Assembly (NCBI RefSeq): GCF_901709675.1 | Contig: NC_051087.1 | Location: 12,465,384 to 12,529,383, forward strand | Origin: Syngnathus acus | Taxonomy: Eukaryota; Chordata; Actinopteri; Syngnathiformes; Syngnathidae | Direction of reading: 5' to 3' | DNA length: 64,000 bases | In this document: positions 44,406-54,927 of the stretch, in pieces | Position numbering within the stretch: the first letter of the stretch is position 1 | Layout of the letters: each line of letters starts with the position of its first letter | Program-made: the position numbers and the translations under genes | Notes under the pieces: generated by a model | Databases searched by the model: none | What the model was told of the DNA's origin: nothing | What the model saw: only the letters and a program-made list of their open reading frames with translations

Positions 44406-44640
44406 GAACCTAACACTCTATTTCAATGAGGGTGATAAAGTAGATGGAGCCCACCAGAGTTGGATAAAGGCCCCGAAATAGTTTGTTTGCTGCTCCCAAA
44501 TCAGGCCATGGTGTCAAGTTGGCGTCTCCCGAGAGAAGCTGGCTGGACACACCAATCACATTAAAAGGAAACTGAAATCTGAAAATGCCGGTCACGTCCT
44601 TTGTGTCAAATTTCTGGCAGCACTGGATCAATGGTTCTGC
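44406..44640 (-). other. Exon-like open frame, unidentified
   Basis: On the minus strand an acceptor-like GACGTGCAG precedes an open frame, PLIQCCQKFDTKDVTGIFRF through to FITLIEIEC and a TAG stop. The hydrophobic end could be a membrane segment. I do not recognise the protein. It may be a terminal exon, a decayed gene or chance. Confidence 0.25.
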
Positions 44641-46421
44641 ACGTCTTGGTCATTATCGTGCATGTCAGTGATTAATCTCAGCAGAGAGCCTAAAAATGAT
44701 CAAATAACCTTTGATAAATCAAGCAGAATATCTCAGATCAAACTAAGCTTTATGTTAGCACAGATGAAAACTTTGTGTCGCACCGAGGTTTGATTTGGAC
44801 TAGTTTAGTTTGGTGCTTGAAATAAAATACAGAACAGAAAGGCAGAAGTACTTGATTATTCAGTATGCTCTACTGTTTCTCTCCCATTCCTTCTTTTTTG
44901 GGTGTTTTTAAAAATTATTTTGCAAAGCAGATCATTTTACATAGTACATATATATACGTATATATCTTTGTAAAACCTAAATAAATCTAATATAAACAAA
45001 ATAATGACTATTGGATAGAGTGAATTTATTTAGTCGAATTATAGTCATTCTAGGCGACCCTGTAAGAGGGTTTGTTTACTTGTTCTTCACAGTTTTAACA
45101 TAGCTCTTGCCGCTGTGTTGATCCGACTTCAGCTACACACCCATGCTAGTAAAATTACGTTTTAGCATATCAAGCCAACCTGTACCTTTCTGTACCGTAG
45201 CTGTACTGTAAATTAAAGCAACCACCTGTTGTTTTTGCAGAATCAGGGAATGTTTATTTACTCAATTGGGCAACACATGCATTGACAAATTGAGATAGGG
45301 CACCTTTTAGAGTAGAGGCCACTATTTATGTAATATACCCTCCCAACTGTGAGGCGGACGTGCTACCCAGTGCACCACCGAGCCGCCCTATGTAATATAT
45401 ACAGAACAATATTAATAACCAGTCATTTAGGAGCCAACTAACAATCTATCTGAAGTGGAAAAAAGTCATTCTGGGCTTTGTTATTCACTTTGGCAGAAGG
45501 TTGGCACAAATACAGTATGGGATTCTCATAGTCTTTGTGAACTGTTTTACAATTCATCATCTCTTGTAAAGTCGACTGGCTTTTAATTTTTGTGCCAAAA
45601 CAGCCAGATGGCCAGCCTTAGTCTGGCTCCAGATTTGTATTTGTTCCTCTTAATATATGTTACATCTGATTCACTGACACTGACCTACATGCCAGTGAGT
45701 GGTCTAGAATATTTTTCTTTACACAAATCAGTCAAAATGCAACGTATGGCCAGTTTTAATGATCAGGTAGAAATAGAGATAGAGCAGCAAAATGTGGTCT
45801 TTAAAGTTGCGAAACCCACTGATTTGTACATTGGCATAGATTCAGTTACCCTTCTGTTTTTTTATTATTAACACTGTTTTGTTGGGTTGGCTACACTTAA
45901 TTTCTTTCAATGGATAAATGCAACTTTGCTATATACTTCATTTTGGATGAAAATCATTGTTATAATCTATTGTCAAGAAGAAAATTGATGTCTTGCAAAA
46001 AACGTGTGTAATCTCAAATACATTTTCATTTTTAATGGAACCGTTTTTGTCTTTTCCTCTAATTTATACAAAAGACGGTGCTACCATTGATCCACAGCAA
46101 TATCAGCTACCAAAAGCTACAACTTGAACAACTTATCACTAATACATTAACATAGCCTCTAATTTTCAATGGACTTTCTGGCCTAGTATTTAGTTACACA
46201 TTATTGATGTTTGCCTATTCAAGTCAAATCAAGCATATTTGTCTTGTCTTGTTTTTATTCATAGAAAAGTCTCAAAGTGCTTCACGAACCGGCACTTGAC
46301 AAATATTATTGATATCCCTCAATCTATTCAACATAAATATTGTAGAGAAGCAACATGTGAAGCTCAGATTATAAAACTGAATATTACAGCAAGCGCAATA
46401 GAGAGGCAAATTTGAAGAACT
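44641..46421. other. Intergenic, one tiny SINE insertion
   Basis: AT-rich with no supported gene. The only recognised item is the 51-bp SINE head at 45338-45388. Confidence 0.4.
45338..45388 (-). mobile_element. SINE head-only insertion (51 bp) with target duplication
   Basis: Only the first 51 nt of the SINE (tRNA-like head up to about CACAGTTGGGAGGG on the minus strand) is present, flanked by a perfect 11-bp duplication, TATGTAATATA, at 45327-45337 and 45389-45399. The whole SINE body and 3' tail are missing. Confidence 0.85.
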
Positions 46422-46804
46422 GTCCACAGCACGTGTCAAACTCAAGGCCCGGGGGGCCAGATACGGCCCACCACATCATTTTATGTGGCCCGCGAAGACA
46501 AATTGTGCATCAAATTTGTGTCATGACTAGAATTGCAAATTGTCTTCACTTTTAATATCATTTTTTTAAAAATATTTGACCAGTTTTTACTCGTCTGATT
46601 TGAAAACGAGTTATTTGTCAGTTTGTTTTGTAGCTTTTACTGTATATAATATGCGGTGCTCATTAGGGGTGTAAATCGCGGGTTTTGTCACGATACGATA
46701 TCATATCGATACAAAGAACCGCGATACGATATTTGCCGATATCTTAAAGCCTGCTGTGATTCATTCACGATACATCACGATATAGTGCTCTACGATCGAT
46801 ATAG

Positions 46805-47922
46805 ACTTAGACTTAGACTTAGACAGAACTTTATTGTCATTTTGTCAACACTAGGTGTGTACAAAACGAAATTTCGTTGCATACGGCTTTCAGCAATGTA
46901 GAGGTATTTCGGCTGGTTAAAAAAAGTGACATTCTATATAAAAATATGAGATAAGATAATTATAAAGTACAAAGTGCAGCAGTGATAAAGTATGTGAACA
47001 GTGCAGGAGACAAAAACAGTATTTACAAGTGTGCAGAGGAATGCTACGTTTGAATGTTCAGCAGTCTGACGACAGCAGGGAAAAAACTATTGCAGAACCT
47101 GGTGGACCTGCAGCGGATGCTGCGAAACCTCTTCCCAGAGGGCAGCAGGGAGAACAGACCATGGTGGGGGTGTGATGGGTCACTGATAATATTTCGGGCT
47201 CGGGACACGCAGCGCTGGGATGACAAGTCCTGAATGGAGGGAAGAGGAGCCCCGATGATCCTCTCTGCTGTCCTCACCACTCTCCTCAGGTTCTTCCAAT
47301 CGGAGGCGCTGCAACCTCCACACCACACCGAGAGACAGCTTGTCAGAATGCTCTCTATGGTGCTTCGGTAGAACGTCCTCATGATGGGTGGGGGCAGGTG
47401 GGCTCTCCTCATCCTCCGCAGGAAGTACAAGCGCTTCTGTGCCCTCTTGACCAGTGTTGTGGTGTTCACAGTCCAGGTGAGGTCGTCTGTGATGTGGACT
47501 CCCAGGAATTTAGTGCTGCTGACCACCTCCACAGCTGAGCTGTTGATGATCAGTGGAGCGTGGTGAGGCTGGTTCTTCCTGAAGTCGACGATGATCTCCT
47601 TCGTCTTCTCCACATTCAGGATCAGGCTATTTTCTCTGCACCAGCCCACCAACTGCTCCACCTCCTCTCTGTAGTCCAGGTCGTTGTTGTCCCTGATGAG
47701 GCCCACCACCGTTGTGTCGTCTGCAAACTTCACGATGTGATTGGTGGTGAACCTGGGGGCGCAGTCGTGTGTCATCAGGGTGAACAGCAGGGGGCTCAGG
47801 ACGCAGCCCTGAGGGGAGCCTGTGCTGAGGGTGATGACATCGGAGGTGTTCTGTCCGACCCGGACTGACTGAGGTCTGTTGGTGAGGAAGTCTAGCAGCC
47901 AGTTCCGAAGGGGGGTGCTGAA
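46805..47922 (-). mobile_element. 5'-truncated CR1/L2-type LINE
   Basis: The minus strand ends in GACAATAAAG plus tandem TAAGTC-type repeats, and the 5' side is cut within the reverse-transcriptase domain. Flanking GATATAG at 46798-46804 and 47923-47929 is a probable 7-bp target duplication. The clade call comes from the RT motif style. Confidence 0.78.
47044..47922 (-). pseudogene. LINE reverse transcriptase, C-terminal fragment
   Basis: An open frame of about 290 residues carries [15 protein letters not shown], the catalytic [12 protein letters not shown] motif, a thumb with [14 protein letters not shown], and a C-terminal basic region ending RLLNIQT. The endonuclease and fingers are missing. 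The first few residues upstream of about 47922 come from the surrounding hAT element, so the apparent start codon is not real. Confidence 0.85.
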
Positions 47923-48121
47923 GATATAGAACAATATCCTGATTTATAACAATTCATACGCAAAATCAACAAGGGACTGCAAACTCTTTATTTAGGAAAT
48001 TACAAGAGTATTGTTTTATACAAAGTGCTTATTTTAACACTGAACTTTATCAAATTCCTATATTTTTTCTCATATAAGTAAGTAAAGAAAAATGAATATT
48101 CTTTCTTTTTTTGTAATACCA

Positions 48122-48310
48122 TTTTTTCTTTAAATGTGCGGCGAGATTTGTGGTGTTCCCTGAATATTTGATCACCGCATGGCAGGATTTACAAACTGCA
48201 CGTGTCTTGTCCGTTGAGCCATCTTTTCTTTGGTATCCAAAGTGCTTCCAAACGAATGACTTGAAGCCCAAAGGGGAGCGAATTTCCTCGTCTTCTTGGA
48301 CACTAGCCAT
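48122..48310 (-). pseudogene. hAT transposase BED-finger exon (remnant)
   Basis: From ATG at 48310 the frame reads MASVQEDEEIRSPLGFKSFV, then WKHFGYQRK and a zinc-binding CKSCHAVIKYSG...TTNLAAHL. This is a ZBED/hAT-type BED finger, followed by lysine-rich nonsense and a stop. No catalytic domain follows. Confidence 0.7.
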
Positions 48311-48736
48311 AGCACCAGCCCATGAGCCGCGTATTTGTCGGCTCCCCTTTCACGTGCCTGCTCTGCTCACAACACAACACGCCGCGCACTGCTCCCGGAA
48401 AGAGGAAGCAAGCAACAATGAACTGGATTTCAAAATAAAGTCGCGTCTAATGTCCGAGGTCAAAAACGGGCGATATAGATCGATGTTTACGTTTAGCATC
48501 GATGCCAACAAATCGTAGAGCATTATATCGATTAATCGATGTGTATCGATGAATCGTTACACCCCTAGTGCTCATACATTTATTTGGGTTGACAGTCATA
48601 ATGGCCCTCCGAAAGAAGCTACGACTACAATGCGGACCGCAAAAGAAAATGAGTTTGACACCCTTGGTCCACAGATATCAACACAAAGCTTGTTTGTGAT
48701 TTTGCAAATGCTAGTTTTATAAAGTGCCATTGTTAG

Positions 48737-48928
48737 ACCCTTTAATTCTTGTCCAACATTAAAGAGGAAGTAGCGGTAGCAGGTGGTGTGCTTGAGGAAG
48801 AGAATCTCCCTGTGGTCCCATTCAGGCCTCAGAGGCTTGAAACAGGTGGTTAACACCTTTAATGTTGCTTGGCTTTTAATCCTTGTGTGGCTCAGTTCTT
48901 CAGCTTTATAACCAAGCATACTGTACAC
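48737..48928 (-). other. Exon-like open frame, unidentified
   Basis: After an acceptor-like GTGTACAG the frame reads MLGYKAEELSHTRIKSQATL, then KPLRPEWDHREILFLKHTTC and YRYFLFNVGQ. Composition looks coding, but I recognise no family and cannot fix a donor. Confidence 0.22.
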
Positions 48929-49169
48929 GCAACTTGGGTTACTGGAAAACCTCTGACAGAACCTTTGCTGCTGCTGACTGTTTTATGTAGTTGCATCCTA
49001 CACATGCCTGCGGTCATAGCTCTATGGCTACTTAATCCTTCTATGACATGTGAAATGCTCTTTCTGTTCTTGACACATTATGTACAATGAGAAACCCTTA
49101 TCCACCTGTCCCCAGCAACTGCTACATAGCTTTCGCTATCCCTTTTTGTGCTCAGGTCAGCCTTGGACA

Positions 49170-49450
49170 GGAGTGTCAAACTAATTTTTGTCACGGCCGC
49201 ATTGTAGTCGTAGTTTCCTTCGAAGGGGCATTATGATTGTCAATGCCTTATAGTATATAGTGTAGGTTACACAACAAACGGATTCATTTTTGAAAACAGA
49301 GACGAGTAAAAACTGGTAAGATTTTGAAAAAGACAATTAAAGACAATTAGCAATTTTTGTATTGACACATGAGGTAGATGCACAATTTGTCTTTGTGGGT
49401 CACATAAAATGGTGTGGCGGGCCGTATCTGGCCCCCGGGCCTTGAGTTTG
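49170..49450. mobile_element. GTGTCAAACTC hAT copy, diverged, complete ends
   Basis: Left CAGGAGTGTCAAACTAATTT and right CCTTGAGTTTGACACCTATG. Flanks GCCTTGGA and GCCTTGGG match at 7 of 8 positions, consistent with an older target duplication. Confidence 0.65.
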
Positions 49451-49499
49451 ACACCTATGGCCTTGGGGAACCACAATGTGTTGCTCCATTTAGTGAGCA

Positions 49500-51217
49500 A
49501 CCAAGAGAACCCGTTTCAGCCTATAGTCTGCATGTAGACGCTCCAATTTCCGCAGCTTCCGACGCCCTCAAATGACGACATAATCATAACATAAGTAGTC
49601 TCCATAGGAGTTGGCCCCAGTTTCATTGTTGATTGAGGAATTGTATTACTAGGGTTGGGCATCGTTTGAATTTGTCCGATTCCGGTTCCGATTGTGGTGC
49701 GACGATTAAATTACCAATTCCGTTTCTCAACAACAACAATGAAGGAGAAGTTATTTTTTGACAAATTGTATGAACTTCTCTGTTCTTTCATTTCTTTCTT
49801 TTTTTTTTTTTTTTTTTTTACTGTTTGTGAAATTTACTGAGTTACTCAAAGGGATGTTTTAACCAGTATTTTTACTTTTAGATTTTTAGAGTTTTCACAA
49901 GAGGTTTATTTTTGAGAACCTGAAGAAAGTACAATAATGCAACAATTAGTTAAATAAATTACTGATTGATGAGCTTACTAATGTTGCTTTTTGAATATTT
50001 GACAAAAAAGGCTGCCTGCCAACCTGTTTGGAGGAAACTTGTGTTGCTATATCACTTTGCCTTTGAATGACTCACTACATAAATTAACACCAAGTAACAT
50101 GATGATTTTTTTTATATTTATTGATCATCTTCAAGAGTTTTTGAATTAATGGGGACGACCCTTGACGGGCAGACCCTAGGCACTGCATGGCATTGAACGG
50201 GCCAGCTTCCTGGGGTGGGCAGAGTTCACGCAGCTCCTCCAGCCCCACCCTTGGCTGCATTTATATGATTACCTTTATAACAGTAAAATCTTGATCAAGT
50301 CTTGATTTTGCATTTTAGCGTAGTACCTTCCCTGATTCTATCAGAATATCATCTGTGGGACTAATTTTAGGCTGGGGTCATTCCAACATGACGGTATATA
50401 ATGCTTTCCACATGTTGTAAGATGACGTGCATATAGTGACCATTGATACTGGAATGCTAACTCTACTTAGTTTGTATAAAAGGGAACGTTTCAACCACCA
50501 CAGCACTGATCCTGACCAATCATTGCTCAATTATCATGTTTTAACCAGATCTGCACTTACTCGCTTACTGTCAGTGCCACAGGCATCTTGAAGGGCAATT
50601 CCACCATTGCTTTCAAGGTGTAGCTTCACATGTATCCCTGTTTTAATGTCACAGTGACCTACGCTGCCTTGCTAAAGCTGTTATTCTCACATTGCTCCAA
50701 GTCTTGTTCCAATAACTCAAAATAACCTCTCTAACTCTTTCATCGTGCTCAAGGATCTTCACACATCTTGTATCCATCATTTGTCCCTCCCACACATGAT
50801 ACTCTCCTCCTCTATTCTCACGTTATTCTGGCCATTTTTTGCCTCACTCATTTGCACTCTCCTGCACTGTGAGAATCAGGCCTGTACTCTTTATCCTTTG
50901 GGAACAGTTGTGTGTGCGAGCCACATTTGTTTTGGCACAAGCTCATGCTTCTAATATTGCCACTTAAGATTAAGTGTACTAGATGACTGTGGAGGGAGGC
51001 GTCCTTCTCATGAGACGACTGTGAAAGATCAGAGAAAGTGGGAGGTGATGTCCACTAATCCATCAATTCTTTCTATTTTCTTCCACCAACCAGCTCGAGT
51101 TAAAAACGCTCAAATGAGTGACCTCTGGTTTTGAAAAAGTCCCCTTTAAAGGAGTATTTGGCTTTCATGCAGGGTCCTTTTTAACAGTGGTTTTAAAATG
51201 TATTAAAATTCAAATAC
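49500..51217. other. Intergenic, weak exon-like patches only
   Basis: It holds a poly(T) run (49800-49819), a GC-rich patch at 50150-50265 with an open minus-strand frame, and a possible small exon at 50557-50640 between CAG and GTAAGC on the minus strand. None is identified. Confidence 0.3.
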
Positions 51218-51219
51218 AG

Positions 51220-51311
51220 TGATCTCTTGCCACGTCACGCTTCACCTTTTGTGGATTAGCTACATCGTTGTTTTTTTATTAGAAATTAATGTGAAAAATA
51301 ATTTGTGGATC
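51220..51311. repeat. Degenerate MITE end, target of the LINE
   Basis: CAGTGATCTCTTGCCACGTC and TGTGGATTAG resemble the CAGTGATCCCTCG end of the 54928 MITE. The LINE appears to have inserted into this older copy; its continuation begins at 54692. Confidence 0.4.
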
Positions 51312-51323
51312 AACGCTTCTTTG

Positions 51324-51424
51324 CCCCTCCGTGAGTCGTCACCTTATCGTGGTGGAGGGGTTTGCGTGCCCCTATGATTCTAGGAGCCATGTTGTCTGGG
51401 GCTTTATGCCCCTGGTAGGGTCAC
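51324..51424 (+). ncRNA. Candidate HDV-like ribozyme at the LINE 5' end
   Basis: CCCCTC (51324-51329) pairs with GAGGGG (51355-51360). Nested inside, CACC (51340-51343) pairs with GGTG (51351-51354) around loop TTATCGT. GCCCC (51368-51372) pairs with GGGGC (51398-51402), and GTGA (51331-51334) with TCAC (51421-51424). This reproduces the P1/P3/P4/P2 order of HDV-like ribozymes, with P1 starting at the exact 5' boundary. Such ribozymes are known in R2, RTE and Baggins elements. P2 is short, and the catalytic cytosine was not assigned. Confidence 0.35.
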
Positions 51425-51481
51425 CCATGGCAAACGGGTCCTAGGTGAGGGGCCAGACAAAGCACGGCTCATCAGCCCCTT

Positions 51482-54400
51482 ATGATGAAAAAAATTAATG
51501 GATCACGTTTTCCCTCGCCCGGACGCGGGTCACCGGGGCCCCCCTCTGGAGCCAGGCCTGGAGGCGGGGCTCGAAGGCGAGCGTCTGGTGGCCGGGCCTT
51601 CGCCCATGGGGCCCGGCCGGGCTCAGCCCAAAAAGGAAACGTGGGTCCCCCTTCCCATGGGCTCACCACCTGTGGGAGGGGCCAAAGGGGTCGGGTGCAT
51701 TGCAAGCTGGGCGGCGGCCAAAGGCAGGGACCTTGGCGGTCTGATCCCCGGCTGCAGAAGCTGGCTCTTGGGACATGGAATGTCACCTCTCTGGCTGGAA
51801 AGGAGCCCGAGCTGGTGTGCGAGGCAGAAAAGTTCCGACTAGATATAGTCGGACTTGCCTCCACGCACAGTTTGGGTTCCGGTACAAGCCCTCTCGAGAG
51901 GGGCTGGACTCTCTTCCACTCTGGAGTTGCCCACGGTGAGAGGCGTCGAGCAGGTGTGGGTATACTTATTGCCCCCCGGCTGGGCGCCTGCACATTGGGG
52001 TTCACCCCGGTGAACGAGAGGGTAGCCTCCCTCCGCCTTCGGGTGGGGGGACGGGTCCTGACTGTTGTTTGTGTCTATGCACCAAACGGCAGCTCAGAGT
52101 ACCCACCCTTTTTGGAGTCCCTGGAGGAAGTGCTGGAGGGCGCTCCTTCTGGGGACTCCATCGTTCTACTGGGTGACTTCAATGCTCACGTGGGCAATGA
52201 CAGTGAGACCTGGAAGGGCGTGATTGGGAGGAACGGCCCCCCCGATCTGAACCCGAGCGGTGTTCTATTATTGGACTTCTGTGCTCGACACGGATTTTCT
52301 ATAATGAACACCATGTTCAAACATAAGGGTGTCCATGTGTGCACTTGGCACCAGGACACCCTAGGTTGCAGTTCGATGATCGACTTTGTAGTCGTGTCAT
52401 CGGATTTGCGGCCGCATGTTTTGGACACTCGGGCGAAGAGAGGGGCGGAGCTGTCAACTGATCACCACCTGGTGGTGGGTTGGCTCCGATGGTGGGGGAA
52501 GATGCCGGTCCGACCTGGCAGACCCAAACGTTCTGTGAGGGTCTGCTGGGAACGTCTGGCGGAATCCCCTGTCAGGAAGAGCTTCAACTCCCACCTCCGG
52601 CAGAGCTTTTCCCACGTCCCGGGGGAGGCGGGGGACATTGAGTCCGAGTGGACCTTGTTCCGCGCCTCCATTGTTGAGGCGGCCGACCGGAGCTGTGGCC
52701 GTAAGGTCATTGGTGCCTGTCGTGGCGGCAATCCCCGAACCCGCTGGTGGACACCGGCGGTAAGGGATGCCGTCAAGCTGAAGAAGGAGTCCTATCGGGC
52801 CGTTTTGGCCTGCGGGACTCCGGAGGCAGCTGACAGGTACCGGGTGGCCAAGCGGAACGCAGCTTCGGCGGTTGCTGAGGCAAAAACCCGGGCGTGGGAG
52901 GAGTTTGGCGAGGCCATGGAGAATGACTTCCGGACGGCTTCGAGGAAATTCTGGTCCACCGTCCGGCGTCTCAGGAGGGGAAAGCAGTGCAACGTCAACA
53001 CTGTTTACAGTGGAGATGGCGTGCTGCTGACCTCGACTCGGGACGTCGTGTGTCGGTGGGGAGAATACTTCGAAGACCTCCTCAATTCCACCGACACGCC
53101 TTCCATTGTGGAAGCAGGGCCTGGGGACTCTGAGGCGGACTCTCCAATCTCTGGGGTCGAAGTCACTGAGGTAGTTAAAAAACTCCTCGGTGGCAAGGCC
53201 CCGGGGGTGGATGAGATCCGCCCGGATTTCTTAAGGGCTCTGGATGTTGTGGGGCTGTCATGGCTGACACGTCTCTACAGCATCGCGTGGACATCGGGGA
53301 CAGTGCCTCTGGATTGGCAGACTGGGGTGGTGGTTCCCCTCTTTAAGAAGGGGGACCGGAGGGTGTGTTCCAATTACAGGGGAATTACACTCCTCAGCCT
53401 CCCTGGTAAGGTCTATTCAGGGGTGCTGGAGAGGAGGGTCCGTCGGGAGGTCGAACCTCGGATTCAGGAGGAACAGTGTGGCTTTCGTCCTGGCCGTGGA
53501 ACAGTGGACCAGCTCTTCACCCTCAACAGGATCCTCGAGGGTGCATGGGAGTTCGCCCAACCAGTCCACATGTGTTTTGTGGACTTGGAGAAGGCGTTCG
53601 ACCGTGTCCCTCGGGAGGTTCTGTGGGGGGTGCTTCGGGAGTACGGGGTACCGAGCCAACTGATAAGGGCGGTTCGGTCCCTGTATCACCGATGCCAGAG
53701 TTTGGTCCGCATTTCCGGCAGTAAGTCGGATTCGTTCCCAGTGAGGGTTGGACTCCGCCAAGGCTGCCCTTTGTCACCGATTCTGTTCATAATTTGTATG
53801 GACAGAATTTCTAGGTGCAGCCGAGGCGTTGAGGGTGTCCGGTTTGGGGACCTCAGCATTGCGTCTCTGCTTTTTGCAGACGACGTTGTGCTGTTGGCTT
53901 CTTCAGGCCGTGATCTCCAGCTCTCACTGGAGCGGTTCGCAGCCGAGTGTGAAGCGGTCGGGATGAGGGTTAGCACCTCCAAATCCGAGTCCATGGTCCT
54001 CGATCGGAAAAGGGTGGAATGCCCTCTCCGGATCGGGGATGAGATCCTGCCCCAAGTGGAGGAGTTTAAGTATCTTGGGGTCTTGTTCACGAGTGAGGGG
54101 AGGATGGAGCGCGAGATCGACAGGCGGATCGGTGCAGCGTCGGCAGTAATGCGGACTCTGTACCGGTCCGTCGTGGTAAAGAGAGAGCTGAGCCAAAAGG
54201 CAAAGCTCTCAATTTACTGGTCGATTTACGCTCCTACCCTCACCTATGGTCACGAGCTATGGGTCGTGACCGAAAGAACGAGATCCCGGATACAAGCGGC
54301 CGAAATGAGTTTTCTCTGCAGGATGTCCGGGCTCTCCCTTAGAGATAGGGTGAGAAGTTCGGCCATCCGGGAGAGACTCGGAGTAGAGTCGCTGCTCCTC

Positions 54401-54661
54401 CACGTTGAGAGGAGCCAGATGAGGTGGCTCGGGCATCTCTTCAGGATGCCTCCTGGACGCCTCCCTGGGGAGGTGTTCCGGGCATGTCCCACCGGTAGGA
54501 GACCCCGGGGACGACCCAGGACGCGCTGGAGAGACTATGTCTCTCGGCTGGCCTGGGAACGCCTTGGGATCCCCCGGAATGAGCTAGATGAAGTGGCTGG
54601 GGAGAGGGAAGTCTGGGAGTCCCTCCTGAAGCTGCTGCCCCCGCGACCCGATCCCGGATAA
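51482..54661 (+). CDS. LINE ORF: endonuclease and reverse transcriptase, 1059 aa, uninterrupted
   Basis: One open frame from MMKK to a stop at 54661. Residues about 90-340 are an APE-type endonuclease: [10 protein letters not shown] (about 95), [12 protein letters not shown] (about 230), [11 protein letters not shown], and STDHHLVV (about 325). Residues about 570-870 are a reverse transcriptase with FFKKGD-type start ([20 protein letters not shown]), [24 protein letters not shown] and the catalytic [10 protein letters not shown] (about 797). A basic [16 protein letters not shown] segment lies near the C-terminus. The usual endonuclease glutamate site reads GLASTHS, lacking Glu. Function: target-primed reverse transcription. 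N-terminal residues before about 90 are low-complexity and the true start is uncertain. Confidence 0.88.
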   Translation: MMKKINGSRFPSPGRGSPGPPSGARPGGGARRRASGGRAFAHGARPGSAQKGNVGPPSHGLTTCGRGQRGRVHCKLGGGQRQGPWRSDPRLQKLALGTWNVTSLAGKEPELVCEAEKFRLDIVGLASTHSLGSGTSPLERGWTLFHSGVAHGERRRAGVGILIAPRLGACTLGFTPVNERVASLRLRVGGRVLTVVCVYAPNGSSEYPPFLESLEEVLEGAPSGDSIVLLGDFNAHVGNDSETWKGVIGRNGPPDLNPSGVLLLDFCARHGFSIMNTMFKHKGVHVCTWHQDTLGCSSMIDFVVVSSDLRPHVLDTRAKRGAELSTDHHLVVGWLRWWGKMPVRPGRPKRSVRVCWERLAESPVRKSFNSHLRQSFSHVPGEAGDIESEWTLFRASIVEAADRSCGRKVIGACRGGNPRTRWWTPAVRDAVKLKKESYRAVLACGTPEAADRYRVAKRNAASAVAEAKTRAWEEFGEAMENDFRTASRKFWSTVRRLRRGKQCNVNTVYSGDGVLLTSTRDVVCRWGEYFEDLLNSTDTPSIVEAGPGDSEADSPISGVEVTEVVKKLLGGKAPGVDEIRPDFLRALDVVGLSWLTRLYSIAWTSGTVPLDWQTGVVVPLFKKGDRRVCSNYRGITLLSLPGKVYSGVLERRVRREVEPRIQEEQCGFRPGRGTVDQLFTLNRILEGAWEFAQPVHMCFVDLEKAFDRVPREVLWGVLREYGVPSQLIRAVRSLYHRCQSLVRISGSKSDSFPVRVGLRQGCPLSPILFIICMDRISRCSRGVEGVRFGDLSIASLLFADDVVLLASSGRDLQLSLERFAAECEAVGMRVSTSKSESMVLDRKRVECPLRIGDEILPQVEEFKYLGVLFTSEGRMEREIDRRIGAASAVMRTLYRSVVVKRELSQKAKLSIYWSIYAPTLTYGHELWVVTERTRSRIQAAEMSFLCRMSGLSLRDRVRSSAIRERLGVESLLLHVERSQMRWLGHLFRMPPGRLPGEVFRACPTGRRPRGRPRTRWRDYVSRLAWERLGIPRNELDEVAGEREVWESLLKLLPPRPDPG

Positions 54662-54927
54662 GCGGAAGAAGATGGATGGATGGATGGATGGAACGCTTCT
54701 TTGCGGATTTTCTGTGAAATTCCAGCAATGGAAAATACATATTTTATTCATTATTATTTTACATGAAGAAAGCCCAGTGTATAAAAGTATTTTACCAAAA
54801 TCAATTCAAATAATAAAGATATTTATTAGTAAAATTAATATGAATTACAGTACGTAAATAGTGCATGTAGTACTACGTATTTACGGTGTATTTACATGAA
54901 AAAAGCCCAATGTATTAAAACATATTA

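Larger units (their letters stand above)
46664..48567. mobile_element. TAGGGGTGTAA hAT element, copy 2
   Basis: Terminal TAGGGGTGTAA / TTACACCCCTA with a perfect 8-bp duplication, GTGCTCAT (46656-46663 and 48568-48575). It is longer than copy 1 because it contains a LINE insertion and keeps a BED-finger exon. Confidence 0.9.
46430..48666. mobile_element. GTGTCAAACTC hAT element, host of a nested insertion
   Basis: The ends CACGTGTCAAACTCAAGGCC and TGAGTTTGACACCCTTG are flanked by a perfect 8-bp duplication, GTCCACAG (46422-46429 and 48667-48674). Removing the element at 46664-48567 leaves a sequence that lines up with the intact copy at 2926-3253. Confidence 0.88.
51324..54691 (+). mobile_element. 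Full-length RTE-clade (Rex3-like) LINE
   Basis: It begins CCCCTCCGTGAGTCGTCACC and ends GATGGATGGATGGATGG directly after its ORF. It is flanked by a perfect 12-bp duplication, AACGCTTCTTTG, at 51312-51323 and 54692-54703. Length 3368 bp with about 160 bp of 5' UTR, one ORF and almost no 3' UTR. The very short 3' UTR with GATG repeats is what I recall for fish Rex3/RTE elements. G+C is far higher than the surroundings. Apparently complete and young. Confidence 0.9.

Noticed and set aside
47923-47934. Start codon of the LINE RT fragment
   Set aside because: These bases are target duplication and hAT sequence, so the methionine is fortuitous.
51472-52005. Minus-strand open frame opposite the LINE
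   Set aside because: It is antisense to the G+C-rich LINE ORF and proline/arginine-rich, as expected for a shadow frame.
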